Program-made: the position numbers and the translations under genes
Shown: in pieces, positions 54,011 to 63,306 of the stretch
Layout of the letters: each line of letters starts with the position of its first letter
Position numbering within the stretch: the stretch's first letter is position 1
DNA from: Sulfuricella sp.
GTDB lineage: Bacteria > Pseudomonadota > Gammaproteobacteria > Burkholderiales > Sulfuricellaceae
Direction of reading: 5' to 3'
NCBI GenBank assembly: GCA_018336195.1
Contig: JAGXQV010000166.1
Span: forward strand, 1-63,645
DNA: 63,645 nucleotides
The notes under the pieces: generated by a model
Seen by the model: only the letters and a program-made list of their open reading frames with translations
Databases searched by the model: none
What the model was told of the DNA's origin: nothing

Positions 54011-54320
54011 AATTTAAATATCCTTGAAAATACAGGGAATTACCCCAAAAATTAGCTCAAGACGGAGGGGTGATGAAGGGAGGAATACCGGAACAAGACA
54101 GGTACTAGACCGAACAGCAAACAACACTACTTGAATATCGCAGGCCGGTACTATGCATGGGTTGGGGAGAATATGCAAGGTATTATTTTAAATGGGGTTC
54201 CTGAGGCTTTAAACAAGGTACTCGAATACACAGCACGCCAGCCGTAAGGGACGAACCGCAAAAAAATCCCCGCATGGGCGAGGAAAGGGAGGAAAAAAAT
54301 CGAAAATCGCGGAGCGTCGC
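54011..54320 (-). other. Gene-free spacer, probable long csp leader
   Basis: The 310 bases between the acyltransferase gene and the cold-shock gene are relatively AT-rich and have no gene. By analogy with cspA the 5' untranslated region may fold as a thermosensor, but no specific fold was recognised. Confidence 0.4.
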
Positions 54321-55076
54321 TCAAGCCTTGCCCAGAAAATGGCGGGCGTAGCGTGGGCTGATGCGGGACATGGGCAGCAGCATCAGCAAGTCGGCGGTGT
54401 TGAAATCCGGATCCCAGGCTGGATCGCCGCAAACGTAGGCGCCCACCCGCAGATAGCCCTTGATGAGGGGCGGCGCGGAGACCGCCAGGTTCTGTTCGAG
54501 ACGCTCCAGGGGCAGCGGGTAGCGGGGGAACACCCGCCACTCGATCGGGCTGAGATGGTCGGTTTTGAGATGGTTGTAGAGGCTGGCGGCAACATGGCCG
54601 CCGTCGGCGATGCTGATGCTGGCGCAGCCCATCAGGTATTCGGCGCGATGGGTACGCATGTAATCGGCCAATCCCGCCCACAACAGGGAGATCACCGCGC
54701 CGCTACGGTAATCCGGGTGCACGCAGGAGCGCCCCACTTCCACCATGTTTTCGGTGAGATAGGTGAGACGGGTCAGGTCGAATTCGCTCTGCGAGTAGAA
54801 GCCGCCGATTTTTTTGGCCTGGGCCGCGGTCAACATGCGATAGGTACCGATCACTTCGTTGCTGTCGCCGTCGCGCACCAGCAGATGATCGCAATAGGGG
54901 TCATAGATGTCGCGGTCGATACCGGCTTCACCGTTCGCCAGGCGCGCTCCCATCTCCTCGACAAAAACCTTGTAGCGCAGGCGTTGCGCCTCGCGCACCT
55001 CGTCCTCGCCACGGGCCAGGCTCACATGAAACCGGAGGGGGGAATGGGCAGCCGCATGGCACTGTTCTCTCAACAT
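54321..55076 (-). CDS. olsB: OlsB-like N-acyltransferase (ornithine lipid synthesis)
   Basis: 251 residues of the GNAT/hemolysin-type acyltransferase family: AQRLRYKVFVEEMGARL, DIYDPYCDHLLVRD, IGTYRMLTAAQAKKIGGFYS, and VEVGRSCVHPDYRSGAVISL match OlsB, which transfers a 3-hydroxyacyl group from ACP to ornithine. The C-terminal PPLIKGYLRVGAYVCGDPAW motif is typical. No olsA (second acyltransferase) lies in this window. Predicted cytosolic, membrane-associated. Confidence 0.82.
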   Translation of the reverse strand: MLREQCHAAAHSPLRFHVSLARGEDEVREAQRLRYKVFVEEMGARLANGEAGIDRDIYDPYCDHLLVRDGDSNEVIGTYRMLTAAQAKKIGGFYSQSEFDLTRLTYLTENMVEVGRSCVHPDYRSGAVISLLWAGLADYMRTHRAEYLMGCASISIADGGHVAASLYNHLKTDHLSPIEWRVFPRYPLPLERLEQNLAVSAPPLIKGYLRVGAYVCGDPAWDPDFNTADLLMLLPMSRISPRYARHFLGKA

Positions 55077-55268
55077 GATCGTTCTCCACTTTTTAAAATA
55101 TGGCGAGAATTTAAGCCGTGCAAATTACTTTCCGGTTACAACCGGATTAAGCTTTGGTGAAGCTTGCAGCCTGCTTCGAACGACCTTTCGATATGAACTT
55201 TTTTTGACTAAATTGTGACAACCGTCCATCATTTTGCCGGATAAGCTCATAACCAATGGAGATGCTTG

Positions 55269-55907
55269 ATGTTCAGCAGTCTGATGCCGCAACGCCGGGA
55301 ATTTTTCGATCTTCTTGCCGCCCACTCCGATCGAGTGGTGGCGGGCGCCAACGCGACCCTGCGCTTGATCAACGGAATGGGTGGCGACAAGGATGAAGTG
55401 AATGCTTTCATCAAGGAAGTGGACTTGAATGAAAAAAGCGCCGACAAGATCAAGGCCGACATCATCGTGCTGTTGCACAAGTCCTTCACCACCCCGATCA
55501 ACCGCGACCAGATTCACACCCTGACGCTGGACCTCGACAATGTGCTCAACACCCTGCAGGATGTCGCCAACGCGGTAAGCATGTACAACATCCACGATTC
55601 GACCACCGAGGCGCGCGAACTGGCGGCATTGAGCGCCGATGCATGCCGGCGCCTGAATCGCGCGGTGATCGCGCTGGCCGACAAGAAGCGCAGCCAGGAA
55701 ACCATCGACCTGTGCAAGGAGATCGACGACATCGAATCCAAGGCCGACAAGGTACTGAAGCGCGCCATCACCAAGCTGTTCCAGGACGGCGGCGACGTGT
55801 GGACGGCCATGAAACTGCGGGAGTTCTATTTCCTCCAGGAAAACGTGCTCGATTACTGCGAGGACGCCGCCAAGACCATCGAAGAAATCCTCATCGAAAA
55901 TTCCTGA
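55269..55907 (+). CDS. DUF47/PhoU-like phosphate transport accessory protein
   Basis: 212 residues, helical, with the DUF47 pattern (FDLLAAHSDRVVAGANATL, EKSADKIKADIIVLLHKSF, TTPINRDQIHTLTLDLDNVL, REFYFLQENVLDYCEDAAKT). These proteins resemble PhoU and are almost always paired with a Pit transporter, as here (10-base gap to pit). The E/D-rich turns are metal-binding in PhoU. ATG 55269 has GGAG 8 bases upstream; the in-frame TTG just before is less likely. Confidence 0.92.
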   Translation: MFSSLMPQRREFFDLLAAHSDRVVAGANATLRLINGMGGDKDEVNAFIKEVDLNEKSADKIKADIIVLLHKSFTTPINRDQIHTLTLDLDNVLNTLQDVANAVSMYNIHDSTTEARELAALSADACRRLNRAVIALADKKRSQETIDLCKEIDDIESKADKVLKRAITKLFQDGGDVWTAMKLREFYFLQENVLDYCEDAAKTIEEILIENS

Positions 55908-55917
55908 AAGGCCCATC

Positions 55918-56931
55918 ATGGAAGGTTTGACCATCAGCGTCGGGGTGCTGGCCCTGCTGATCGTGATCGCGCTGGCTTTCGATTTCATGAATGGTTTTCA
56001 TGACGGCGCGAATGCCATTTCCACGATCGTCGCCACCGGTGCACTCACCCCCAAGCAAGCAGTATTTTTTGCCGCCTTATTCAATTTTGCTGCGCTGTGG
56101 ATCTTCCAACTCCACGTCGCCGCCACCATCGGCAAGGGCACCGTCGATCCGAGCTTCGTCGATTACCACGTGATCTTCGGCGCACTGTGCGGCGCGCTGA
56201 CCTGGAACATCATCACCTGGTATTACGGCATCCCCTCGTCCTCATCCCACGCATTGATCGGCGGGCTGGTGGGCGCCACGGTCGCCAAGTCGGGCGGGAT
56301 TGCCCCGATCATCTGGAGCGGGTTCGGCAAGATCCTCCTGTTCATCATCCTCTCGCCGCTGGTGGGTTTCCTGCTGGGAGGACTGCTGATGGTGCTGGCG
56401 GCGTGGGTGTTCCGCGACAAATCCCCGCGCGAGGCGGGACGCTGGTTCAACCACGCCCAGTTGTTCGCCGCCGGCGCCTACAGCCTGGCCCACGGCGGCA
56501 ACGACGCCCAGAAAACCATCGGCATCATCTGGCTGCTGCTGATCAGCGCCGGCGCGGCCACCACCGACGTCAAGACCCTACCCAACTGGGTGATCTATTC
56601 CTGTTATTTTTCGATTGCCTGGGGAACCTACCTAGGTGGCTGGCGGATCGTCAAAACCATGGGCACCAAGATCACCAAGCTCACCTCGGTAAGCGGCTCC
56701 TGCGCCTCCATGGGCGGCGCCATCAGCCTGGGACTCGCCACGCTGGGCGGGATTCCGGTATCGACCACCCACACCATCACCGGCGCCATCGTCGGGGTGG
56801 GCGCCGCCCAGGACGTCAAGGCGGTGCGCTGGGGCATCACCCTAAACCTGGCAGTGGCGTGGATTTTGACGATACCCGCCGCGGGCCTGGTTTCGGCATT
56901 CTTCTGGTACCTGGGCAGCCGACTGTTCTAG
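55918..56931 (+). CDS. pit: Low-affinity inorganic phosphate transporter (Pit family)
   Basis: 337 residues, about ten membrane helices, with the two Pit repeats: FDFMNGFHDGANAISTIV at the N-terminus and LAHGGNDAQKTIGIIWLL in the second half. It carries metal-phosphate with protons. It forms an operon with the DUF47 gene; a pstCAB group follows 160 bases later, so low- and high-affinity uptake genes are together. Confidence 0.95.
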   Translation: MEGLTISVGVLALLIVIALAFDFMNGFHDGANAISTIVATGALTPKQAVFFAALFNFAALWIFQLHVAATIGKGTVDPSFVDYHVIFGALCGALTWNIITWYYGIPSSSSHALIGGLVGATVAKSGGIAPIIWSGFGKILLFIILSPLVGFLLGGLLMVLAAWVFRDKSPREAGRWFNHAQLFAAGAYSLAHGGNDAQKTIGIIWLLLISAGAATTDVKTLPNWVIYSCYFSIAWGTYLGGWRIVKTMGTKITKLTSVSGSCASMGGAISLGLATLGGIPVSTTHTITGAIVGVGAAQDVKAVRWGITLNLAVAWILTIPAAGLVSAFFWYLGSRLF

Positions 56932-57090
56932 CCCCCGCCGCCTTGGCTCGGATTTTCGCGCGGCTTGCCCATATAACGGCGAGCCGCATCTTCGCCTCAC
57001 CCGCGGACGATTTCCCATTTTGTAACATTCCTGAAATATTAGATCCCCATAATACGGCGCTTGACTGGCTGCCTATTACTTGCGGATCTC

Positions 57091-58053
57091 ATGCCCAAAC
57101 TTTCCCCTCCCGGCCTCATGCAACGCGGCGTATTGCTGGATACGCTATTTCGCAATACCACCCGGCTGTTTGCGTTCCTGGTGTTCGCCTTGCTGGCCGG
57201 CATCCTGATTTCCCTGTTGATCGGCAGCATTCCGGCGATACGGGCATTCGGCTTTGGATTTCTGGGCAGCGCGGAATGGAACCCGGTCACCCAGAAATTC
57301 GGCGCGCTGGTGCCCATCGTCGGCACCCTCACCACCTCGATCATCGCCCTGTCCATCGCCATCCCGGTAAGCTTCGGGATCGCCCTGTTCCTCACCGAAC
57401 TGTCTCCGCCCTGGCTGCGCCGCCCGCTCGGCACGGCGGTGGAATTGCTGGCCGGCATCCCCAGCATCATTTACGGGATGTGGGGCTTGTTCGTATTCGC
57501 CCCGGTATTCGCCGAACACGTCCAGCCGCCCCTCAAGGAGTCGCTCGGGCAGATTCCCCTGTTCGCCCCGCTGTTCGACGGCGCGGCGATGGGCATCGGA
57601 ATGCTGACCGCCGGGATCATTCTGGCGATCATGGTGATTCCCTTCATCGCCTCGGTAATGCGCGACGTCTTTGAGATCGTCCCGCCGCTGCTCAAGGAAT
57701 CGGCCTACGGGCTGGGCGCCACCACCTGGGAAGTGGTGCGCCACATCGTCCTGCCCTACACCAAGATCGGCGTGGTCGGCGGCGTTATGCTAGGGTTGGG
57801 TCGCGCCCTCGGCGAAACCATGGCGGTCACTTTCGTGATCGGCAACGCCCACAAGCTCAGCGCCTCGCTGTTCATGCCCGGCAACAGCATCGCCTCGGCA
57901 CTCGCCAACGAATTCACCGAAGCCGACGGCGAGTTGTACACCTCCTCCCTGATCGAGTTGGGCCTGATCCTGTTTTTCATCACCTTCGTCGTGCTGGCGC
58001 TATCCAAGCTCCTGCTGCTGCAACTCGGCAAGCGCGAAGGAAAATCGACCTGA
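57091..58053 (+). CDS. pstC: Phosphate ABC transporter permease PstC
   Basis: 320 residues, six membrane helices, with the permease loop [20 protein letters not shown] and [17 protein letters not shown]. The start is ATG 57091 ([13 protein letters not shown]); the frame extends upstream to a TTG at 57061. First gene of pstC-pstA-pstB. No pstS precedes it, so the phosphate-binding protein is encoded elsewhere. A poorly matching Pho-box-like TGTAACATTCCTGAAAT lies at 57021-57037. Confidence 0.95.
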   Translation: MPKLSPPGLMQRGVLLDTLFRNTTRLFAFLVFALLAGILISLLIGSIPAIRAFGFGFLGSAEWNPVTQKFGALVPIVGTLTTSIIALSIAIPVSFGIALFLTELSPPWLRRPLGTAVELLAGIPSIIYGMWGLFVFAPVFAEHVQPPLKESLGQIPLFAPLFDGAAMGIGMLTAGIILAIMVIPFIASVMRDVFEIVPPLLKESAYGLGATTWEVVRHIVLPYTKIGVVGGVMLGLGRALGETMAVTFVIGNAHKLSASLFMPGNSIASALANEFTEADGELYTSSLIELGLILFFITFVVLALSKLLLLQLGKREGKST

Positions 58054-58063
58054 GGCCATCGCC

Positions 58064-58909
58064 ATGTTCAACATTTACAAACGCCGCCGTCTGGTCAACA
58101 CCGTCAACTTGACGATCTCTTACCTGACCATGGCCTTCGGCCTGTTCTGGCTGTTCTGGATTTTGTTCACCCTGTTGAAATACGGAATCAGCAGCGTGAA
58201 TCTCGCCATGTTCACCCAGATGACGCCGCCCCCCGGCAGCATCGGCGGCCTGCTCAACGCCATCATCGGCAGCCTGCTGATGGCCGGCGCCGCCACCCTG
58301 CTCGGCACGCCGGTAGGCATCCTGGCGGGAATATACCTGGCGGAATTCGGCAGCCGCGGCTGGCTGGCGCCGACCACCCGCTTCATCAACGACATCCTGT
58401 TGTCCGCACCGTCCATCGTCATCGGCTTGTTCATCTACGAAGTCGTAGTCACCACTTCAAACCACTTTTCCGGCTGGGCCGGCGCACTGGCACTGTCGCT
58501 GATCGTCATCCCGGTGGTGGTGCGCACCACCGAAAACATGCTGCGCCTGGTCCCCAATACCCTGCGCGAAGCCGCCGCCGCGCTGGGCGCGCCGCAATGG
58601 AAAGTCATTCTGCTGGTCACCCTGCGCGCTGCCCGCGCCGGGGTGATTACCGGCATCCTGCTGGCGGTGGCGCGAATCAGCGGCGAAACCGCGCCGCTCC
58701 TCTTCACCGCCCTGAACAACCAGTTCTGGAGCCTCAACATGAACCAGCCGATGGCCAACCTACCGGTGGTCATTTTCCAGTTCGCCATGAGTCCCTACGA
58801 AGACTGGCAAAAGCTGGCGTGGGGCGGCGCGCTGCTCATCACCTTCAGCGTGCTCGGCCTGAACATCCTGGCACGCACCCTGTTCAGTCAGAAAAATTCG
58901 CAGTATTAA
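58064..58909 (+). CDS. pstA: Phosphate ABC transporter permease PstA
   Basis: 281 residues, six membrane helices, loop [20 protein letters not shown] and [19 protein letters not shown]. Partner of PstC in the inner-membrane phosphate channel. It starts 10 bases after pstC. Length is normal. Confidence 0.95.
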   Translation: MFNIYKRRRLVNTVNLTISYLTMAFGLFWLFWILFTLLKYGISSVNLAMFTQMTPPPGSIGGLLNAIIGSLLMAGAATLLGTPVGILAGIYLAEFGSRGWLAPTTRFINDILLSAPSIVIGLFIYEVVVTTSNHFSGWAGALALSLIVIPVVVRTTENMLRLVPNTLREAAAALGAPQWKVILLVTLRAARAGVITGILLAVARISGETAPLLFTALNNQFWSLNMNQPMANLPVVIFQFAMSPYEDWQKLAWGGALLITFSVLGLNILARTLFSQKNSQY

Positions 58910-58924
58910 CCCAAAGACCTCGCC

Positions 58925-59692
58925 ATGACGACCGCAAACTCGATCAAAATCAACATTCGCGACCTGAACTTCTACTACGGCAAGTTTCACGCCCTCAAAC
59001 ACATCGACCTGGGTATCGCCGAGAACAAGGTGACCGCCTTCATCGGCCCGTCCGGCTGCGGCAAATCGACCCTGCTGCGGACTTTCAACCGCATGTACGA
59101 ACTCTATCCGGGGCAGCGCGCCGAAGGCATGATCGAACTGGACGGGCGCAACATCCTCGATCCGCATCAGGATTTGAACATGCTGCGCGCCAAGATCGGC
59201 ATGGTGTTCCAGAAGCCCACTCCGTTTCCCATGTCGATCTACGACAACATCGCCTTCGGCGTGAAACTCTATGAAAGCCTGTCGCGTCGCGACATGGAAG
59301 AGCGCGTCGAATGGGCGTTGCGCAAGGCGGCGTTGTGGAACGAAGTGAAGGACAAGCTCCAGCAAAGCGGCAACAGCCTCTCCGGCGGTCAGCAGCAACG
59401 CCTGTGCATCGCCCGCGGCATCGCCGTGAAGCCCGAAGTGCTGCTGCTCGACGAACCCTGCTCGGCGCTCGACCCGATTTCCACCGCGCATATCGAAGAA
59501 CTCATCAACGAACTGAAATCGGAATACACCATCGTCATCGTCACTCACAACATGCAGCAGGCCGCCCGCGTTTCGGACTACACCGCCTACATGTACCTGG
59601 GCGACCTGATCGAATTCGGCGACACCGACTCGATCTTCACCACTCCCACCCAGAAAGCCACGGAAGATTACATAACGGGTAAATTCGGCTGA
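58925..59692 (+). CDS. pstB: Phosphate ABC transporter ATPase PstB
   Basis: 255 residues: Walker [10 protein letters not shown] (41-49), Q-loop [19 protein letters not shown], signature [16 protein letters not shown], Walker [15 protein letters not shown]-loop TIVIVTHNM. All catalytic residues are present. It starts 15 bases after pstA. The usual next gene phoU is absent; earP follows instead. Confidence 0.97.
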   Translation: MTTANSIKINIRDLNFYYGKFHALKHIDLGIAENKVTAFIGPSGCGKSTLLRTFNRMYELYPGQRAEGMIELDGRNILDPHQDLNMLRAKIGMVFQKPTPFPMSIYDNIAFGVKLYESLSRRDMEERVEWALRKAALWNEVKDKLQQSGNSLSGGQQQRLCIARGIAVKPEVLLLDEPCSALDPISTAHIEELINELKSEYTIVIVTHNMQQAARVSDYTAYMYLGDLIEFGDTDSIFTTPTQKATEDYITGKFG

Positions 59693-59760
59693 TATCCCGC
59701 TGGGCAATTCGCGGCTTTGGCGTTACCTTATGCGCCATGAGCAACGGACAGGATGGCGGA

Positions 59761-60915
59761 ATGGCGCGCGGCAAGCCCCTGCACTGGGACATTTTCTGCA
59801 ACGTCGTGGACAACTACGGCGACATCGGCGTGTGCTGGCGCCTCGCCCGCCAATTGGCCGGCGAGTTCGGCTTTCAAGTGCGTTTGTGGGTCGACGATTT
59901 ATCCACCTTCCAGCGCATCCACCCGGCGCTGGAGACGCAACGGGACGCCCAGGTCTGCCTAGACGTGGACATCCGCCGCTGGTCCAGCCCATTCCCCGTA
60001 GCCGAACCCGCCGACGTGGTGGTGGAGGCCTTCGGCTGCGAAACACCGGCCAGCTACGTTGCCGCGATGGCCGCCCGCGCCACCAAGCCGCTATGGATCA
60101 ACCTGGAATACCTGAGTGCCGAAGACTGGGTCGCCGGTTGCCACGGCCTGCCCTCCCCGCACCCGCGCCTACCGCTGGTCAAACATTTCTTCTTTCCCGG
60201 CTTCACCGCGGATAGCGGCGGATTGTTGCTCGAAAACGGCCTGACTGCGACGCGCGACCAATTTCAAGCCAACCCGGCGGCCCAGGCGGCATGGTGGAAC
60301 TCCCTGGGGATAGGCGACATTCCTCCGGATGCCGGCAAAGTCTCGCTGTTTTGCTATGCCAACCCCGCGTTGCCCAAGTTGCTCGACGCTTGGGCAGCCA
60401 GCCCTGCCCCGCTAGTTTGCCTGGCACCGAGCGGCGCGGTAGGCAATGCCGTCGCAGCGCATTTCGGAAACGCCGAAGCCCCGCCCGGCAGCGCTTATCG
60501 GCACGGCAACCTGAGCGTGCGGATTTTTCCTTTCCTGGAACAGAGCCAATACGATTTCCTGCTGTGGGCCTGCGACTGCAACTTGGTGCGCGGCGAAGAC
60601 TCCTTCGTGCGCGCATTATGGGCGGCCAAACCGCTGGTCTGGCATATCTACCCGCAGGAGGAAAACGCCCATTACCCCAAGCTGGACGCCTTTCTCGGCC
60701 ACTATTGCGCGGCCTTGCCCGACGATGCCGCCCAAGCCGTCCGCGACCTGTGGTGGGCATGGAACGGCAAGGGCGACATCGGTCCCGCCTGGCAGCGTTT
60801 CGTCGCCGAACGAAACGTACTGGACGCCCACGCACGGCACTGGGCGGGCATCTTGGAAAAAAACGGGGGACTTGCCGAAAAGCTGGTGAAGTTCTGCAAG
60901 GACATGATAAAATAG
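59761..60915 (+). CDS. earP: EF-P arginine rhamnosyltransferase EarP
   Basis: 384 residues from ATG 59761 (MARGKPLHWDIFCNVVDNYG), chosen over the ATG at 59737 because AGGA lies 7 bases before it and the family begins near WDIFC. Diagnostic motifs: VVDNYGDIGVCWRLARQLA (contains the catalytic Asp region) and CDCNLVRGEDSFVRALWA (nucleotide-sugar binding). It transfers rhamnose from dTDP-rhamnose to Arg32 of EF-P. It sits 45 bases upstream of efp, the standard pairing. Confidence 0.95.
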   Translation: MARGKPLHWDIFCNVVDNYGDIGVCWRLARQLAGEFGFQVRLWVDDLSTFQRIHPALETQRDAQVCLDVDIRRWSSPFPVAEPADVVVEAFGCETPASYVAAMAARATKPLWINLEYLSAEDWVAGCHGLPSPHPRLPLVKHFFFPGFTADSGGLLLENGLTATRDQFQANPAAQAAWWNSLGIGDIPPDAGKVSLFCYANPALPKLLDAWAASPAPLVCLAPSGAVGNAVAAHFGNAEAPPGSAYRHGNLSVRIFPFLEQSQYDFLLWACDCNLVRGEDSFVRALWAAKPLVWHIYPQEENAHYPKLDAFLGHYCAALPDDAAQAVRDLWWAWNGKGDIGPAWQRFVAERNVLDAHARHWAGILEKNGGLAEKLVKFCKDMIK

Positions 60916-60960
60916 CGGGTTTTTAAAATTCACCCCCAATATTCAGCGAGCAGGAAAGAT

Positions 60961-61521
60961 ATGAAAACAGCACAGGAAGTCCGCGCAGGCAACGTCATCA
61001 TGGTCAGCGGCGAGCCGATGGTCGTACAGAAGGCGGATTACAGCAAGTCCGGGCGTAACGCCTCGGTGGTCAAGATGAAGATGAAGAACCTCCTCACCGG
61101 TTCCGCCCAAGAAACCGTGTACCGCGCCGACGACAAGTTCGAAGTGGTGGTTCTGGAGCGCAAGGAAGCCACCTATTCCTACTTCGCCGATCCGATGTAC
61201 GTGTTCATGGACGTCGACTACAACCAGTTCGAAGTCGAAAAGGACAACATGGGCGACGCCCTCAACTACCTCGAAGACGCGATGCCCTGCGAAGTGGTGT
61301 TCTACAACGAAAAAGCCATCTCCGTCGAACTGCCCACCACCCTGGTGCGCGAAGTCATCTACACCGAACCCGCCGTGCGCGGCGACACTTCCGGCAAGGT
61401 GATGAAGCCCGCCAAGATCAACACCGGTTTCGAACTGCCGGTCGCGGCTTTCGTGGAAATCGGCGACAAGATCGAAATCGACACCCGCACCGCCGAATTC
61501 AAGCGCCGCGTCGCCGCCTGA
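60961..61521 (+). CDS. efp: Elongation factor P
   Basis: 186 residues, three beta-barrel domains. The tip loop [16 protein letters not shown] has Arg32, the rhamnosylation site, consistent with EarP next door (no lysine-modifying epmA/epmB needed). It rescues ribosomes stalled on proline stretches, which would include the strongly proline-rich FecR-domain protein in this window. AGGAAAG lies upstream of the ATG, and a clear terminator follows. Confidence 0.97.
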   Translation: MKTAQEVRAGNVIMVSGEPMVVQKADYSKSGRNASVVKMKMKNLLTGSAQETVYRADDKFEVVVLERKEATYSYFADPMYVFMDVDYNQFEVEKDNMGDALNYLEDAMPCEVVFYNEKAISVELPTTLVREVIYTEPAVRGDTSGKVMKPAKINTGFELPVAAFVEIGDKIEIDTRTAEFKRRVAA

Positions 61522-61548
61522 TGGCGCAGCACCTGGAATAACGAAAAA

Positions 61549-61572
61549 GCCGGCTCCGATGCCGGCTTTTTT
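61549..61572 (+). terminator. Rho-independent terminator after efp
   Basis: GCCGGC-tccgat-GCCGGC followed by TTTTTT, and preceded by AAAAA, 27 bases after the efp stop. It ends the earP-efp transcript. Confidence 0.92.
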
Positions 61573-61609
61573 GTCGCCTGAAAATCATTAGGGGAACCAT
61601 TACCCTAAA

Positions 61610-61787
61610 ACCTCAGTTGCGAATCGCAGAGGCGCTAAGGCGCCAAGATTACGCAAAGGAAAACAGAGGATTGCAACGATGGCTGGAAGAATTGTGCTCT
61701 CACCCTTTGGGTTGGCCGGCTCGATAATCCACCTTCCTGATTTCTTTGCGCCTTCGCGCCTTTGCGGTTCATGAATTGCTTTTTAGG
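61610..61787. repeat. Dispersed repeat, family 3, copy 2
   Basis: ACCTCAGTTGCGAATCGCAG, then AGGCGCTAAGGCGCCAAGAT, internal GGAGGATTGCAACGA-type sequence in the pattern of copy 1, and complementary end GCGCCTTCGCGCCTTTGCGG. It lies between the efp terminator and a small exported-protein gene. Confidence 0.82.
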
Positions 61788-61803
61788 GTCATTAAGGGAT
61801 GCC

Positions 61804-62151
61804 ATGAAACACCTGTTTGCTGCGCTGCTGCTGTTGATCTGCTCTTTCGCACACGCCGAACAAGGCGACGGCGACTCCTTTTGCAAAGCCAGCGTCAATC
61901 CCTACGCCGTCCCGGTCGATACCCCTTTGTGGTGGGTAGTGGACGGTCAGCACTTCCTCTACACCAAGGACGGCGAGACCCTCGCCTTCCCCGGCGCAGA
62001 AATGACCTTCTGCCTCGACGAATCCTGCACCCAGCGCCACCGCTTTACGGTCCGTATATCCCTCAACCTGTCTCAGGCCGCAAAAAAACTGGCGGGGATG
62101 ACGGGTGAGGAACAGATGAAGAGACTGGCGGAGATGGCGGGCAATCTTTGA
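61804..62151 (+). CDS. Small exported protein of unknown function
   Basis: 115 residues: signal peptide (FAALLLLICSFAHA), then a mature part with WWVVDGQHFLYTKDGETL, three cysteines (SFCKASV, TFCLDESC) and a C-terminal amphipathic helix. Family not recognised. The ATG at 61804 starts the signal peptide; earlier in-frame Met codons lie inside the repeat. Compositionally like its neighbours. Confidence 0.6.
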   Translation: MKHLFAALLLLICSFAHAEQGDGDSFCKASVNPYAVPVDTPLWWVVDGQHFLYTKDGETLAFPGAEMTFCLDESCTQRHRFTVRISLNLSQAAKKLAGMTGEEQMKRLAEMAGNL

Positions 62152-62272
62152 GGTGGGGGGAGGAGCGCCGTGTGGGCAACCGGCTGCTTTCGACTCACTT
62201 TACCGGTCCGCCGTGCAAATTTTCCGCCAACGGCAACTTGCTGAATATAAAGGGGCCGTTTAGGAAAACTCT

Positions 62273-63306
62273 TCATAGGTCGGCAGTTCGTCCGAAGCTG
62301 CCGGCTCGGTTAAATCCAGGCAATTTCTGGTTTGAATCCAATTCACGACACTCACCGGCCCAGCTCACCGGCGGCAGCCCCAGCTCTTTGAGAAATGCAT
62401 TGTGTCTTTCGGCTGCTTTTGCCGCCCGTATTTCAATCGCTATCAGTTCAGCATTGACTGCCTGTAAATCGATCTCCTGCTCTGCCGTTGCGGTGCTCAC
62501 ATAACGCGAGATATTGAGGTTGTAGTCGTTTTTCTCGATTTCCTCCATCGACACCCTCCGAGAGTAGCGTGCCTCTTCCTTGCGGTATTGGTAGGCGGCG
62601 ATGATCTTGTCGATATGCTCCGGCAATAGGCGGTTTTGGCGCTTGCCTTTCTCGAAGTGCTCGGCGGCATTGATGAACAGCACGTCGTCCGGCTTTTTGC
62701 AGCGCTTCAGCACCAGTATGCAGACCGGGATGCCGGTAGAGAAGAACAGATTGGCGGGCAGCCCGATCACGGTGTCGATATGGCCGTCCTTCAGCAGCTT
62801 GGTGCGGATGCGCTCTTCCGCGCCGCCACGGAACAGTACGCCGTGGGGCAGGATGATCGCCATCACGCCGCTATCGCTGAGGAAGTGGAAGCCATGCAGC
62901 AGGAAAGCGAAATCGGCGGCGGATTTCGGCGCAAGGCCATAATTTTTGAAACGGAAATCCTCGCCCAGCGCCTCGCTCGGCTCCCAGCGGTAGCTAAATG
63001 GCGGATTGGCGACAACGGCATCGAATTGCAGCTTCTTGGCCGGGTTCATCTCGTTGAGAATGTCCCAGTCGTTGAGCAGCGAATCGCCGTGGTGTATCGC
63101 AAACTCAGTGTCTTTCACCCCATGCAGCAGCATGTTCATGCGCGCCAGGTTGTAGGTGGTGATGTTCTTTTCCTGCCCGTAGATTTTACCGATGCCGTGG
63201 GGGCCAAGCTGCTTGCGCACATTCAGCAGCAGCGAGCCGGAGCCGCAGGCGAAGTCCAGCACCTTGTTCAGCTTTTTCTTTTTACCGTTGGCCGGCTCCT
63301 GAGAGG
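62273..63306 (-). pseudogene. hsdM: Type I restriction-modification methylase HsdM, 5'-truncated by an IS element
   Basis: The open frame (about 344 codons) covers the methyltransferase core: SAM loop VLDFACGSGSLLL, catalytic VANPPFSYRW (NPPF), then LPHGVLFRGGAEERIRTKLL and the C-terminal helical part. The N-terminal domain is missing: the frame runs into the end of an IS3-family element at about 63307. The C-terminus continues past the usual LGLPP end with about 34 unmatched residues, and no hsdS or hsdR follows. It is a disabled RM remnant unless the other half lies beyond the window. Confidence 0.85.

Noticed and set aside
55205..55230. Possible Pho box upstream of the DUF47-pit operon
   Set aside because: Only one half-site-like TGTCAC segment is present on the minus strand.
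57015..57040. Possible Pho box upstream of pstC
   Set aside because: TGTAACATTCCTGAAAT only loosely fits the CTGTCAT half-site pattern; not strong enough to list as a site.
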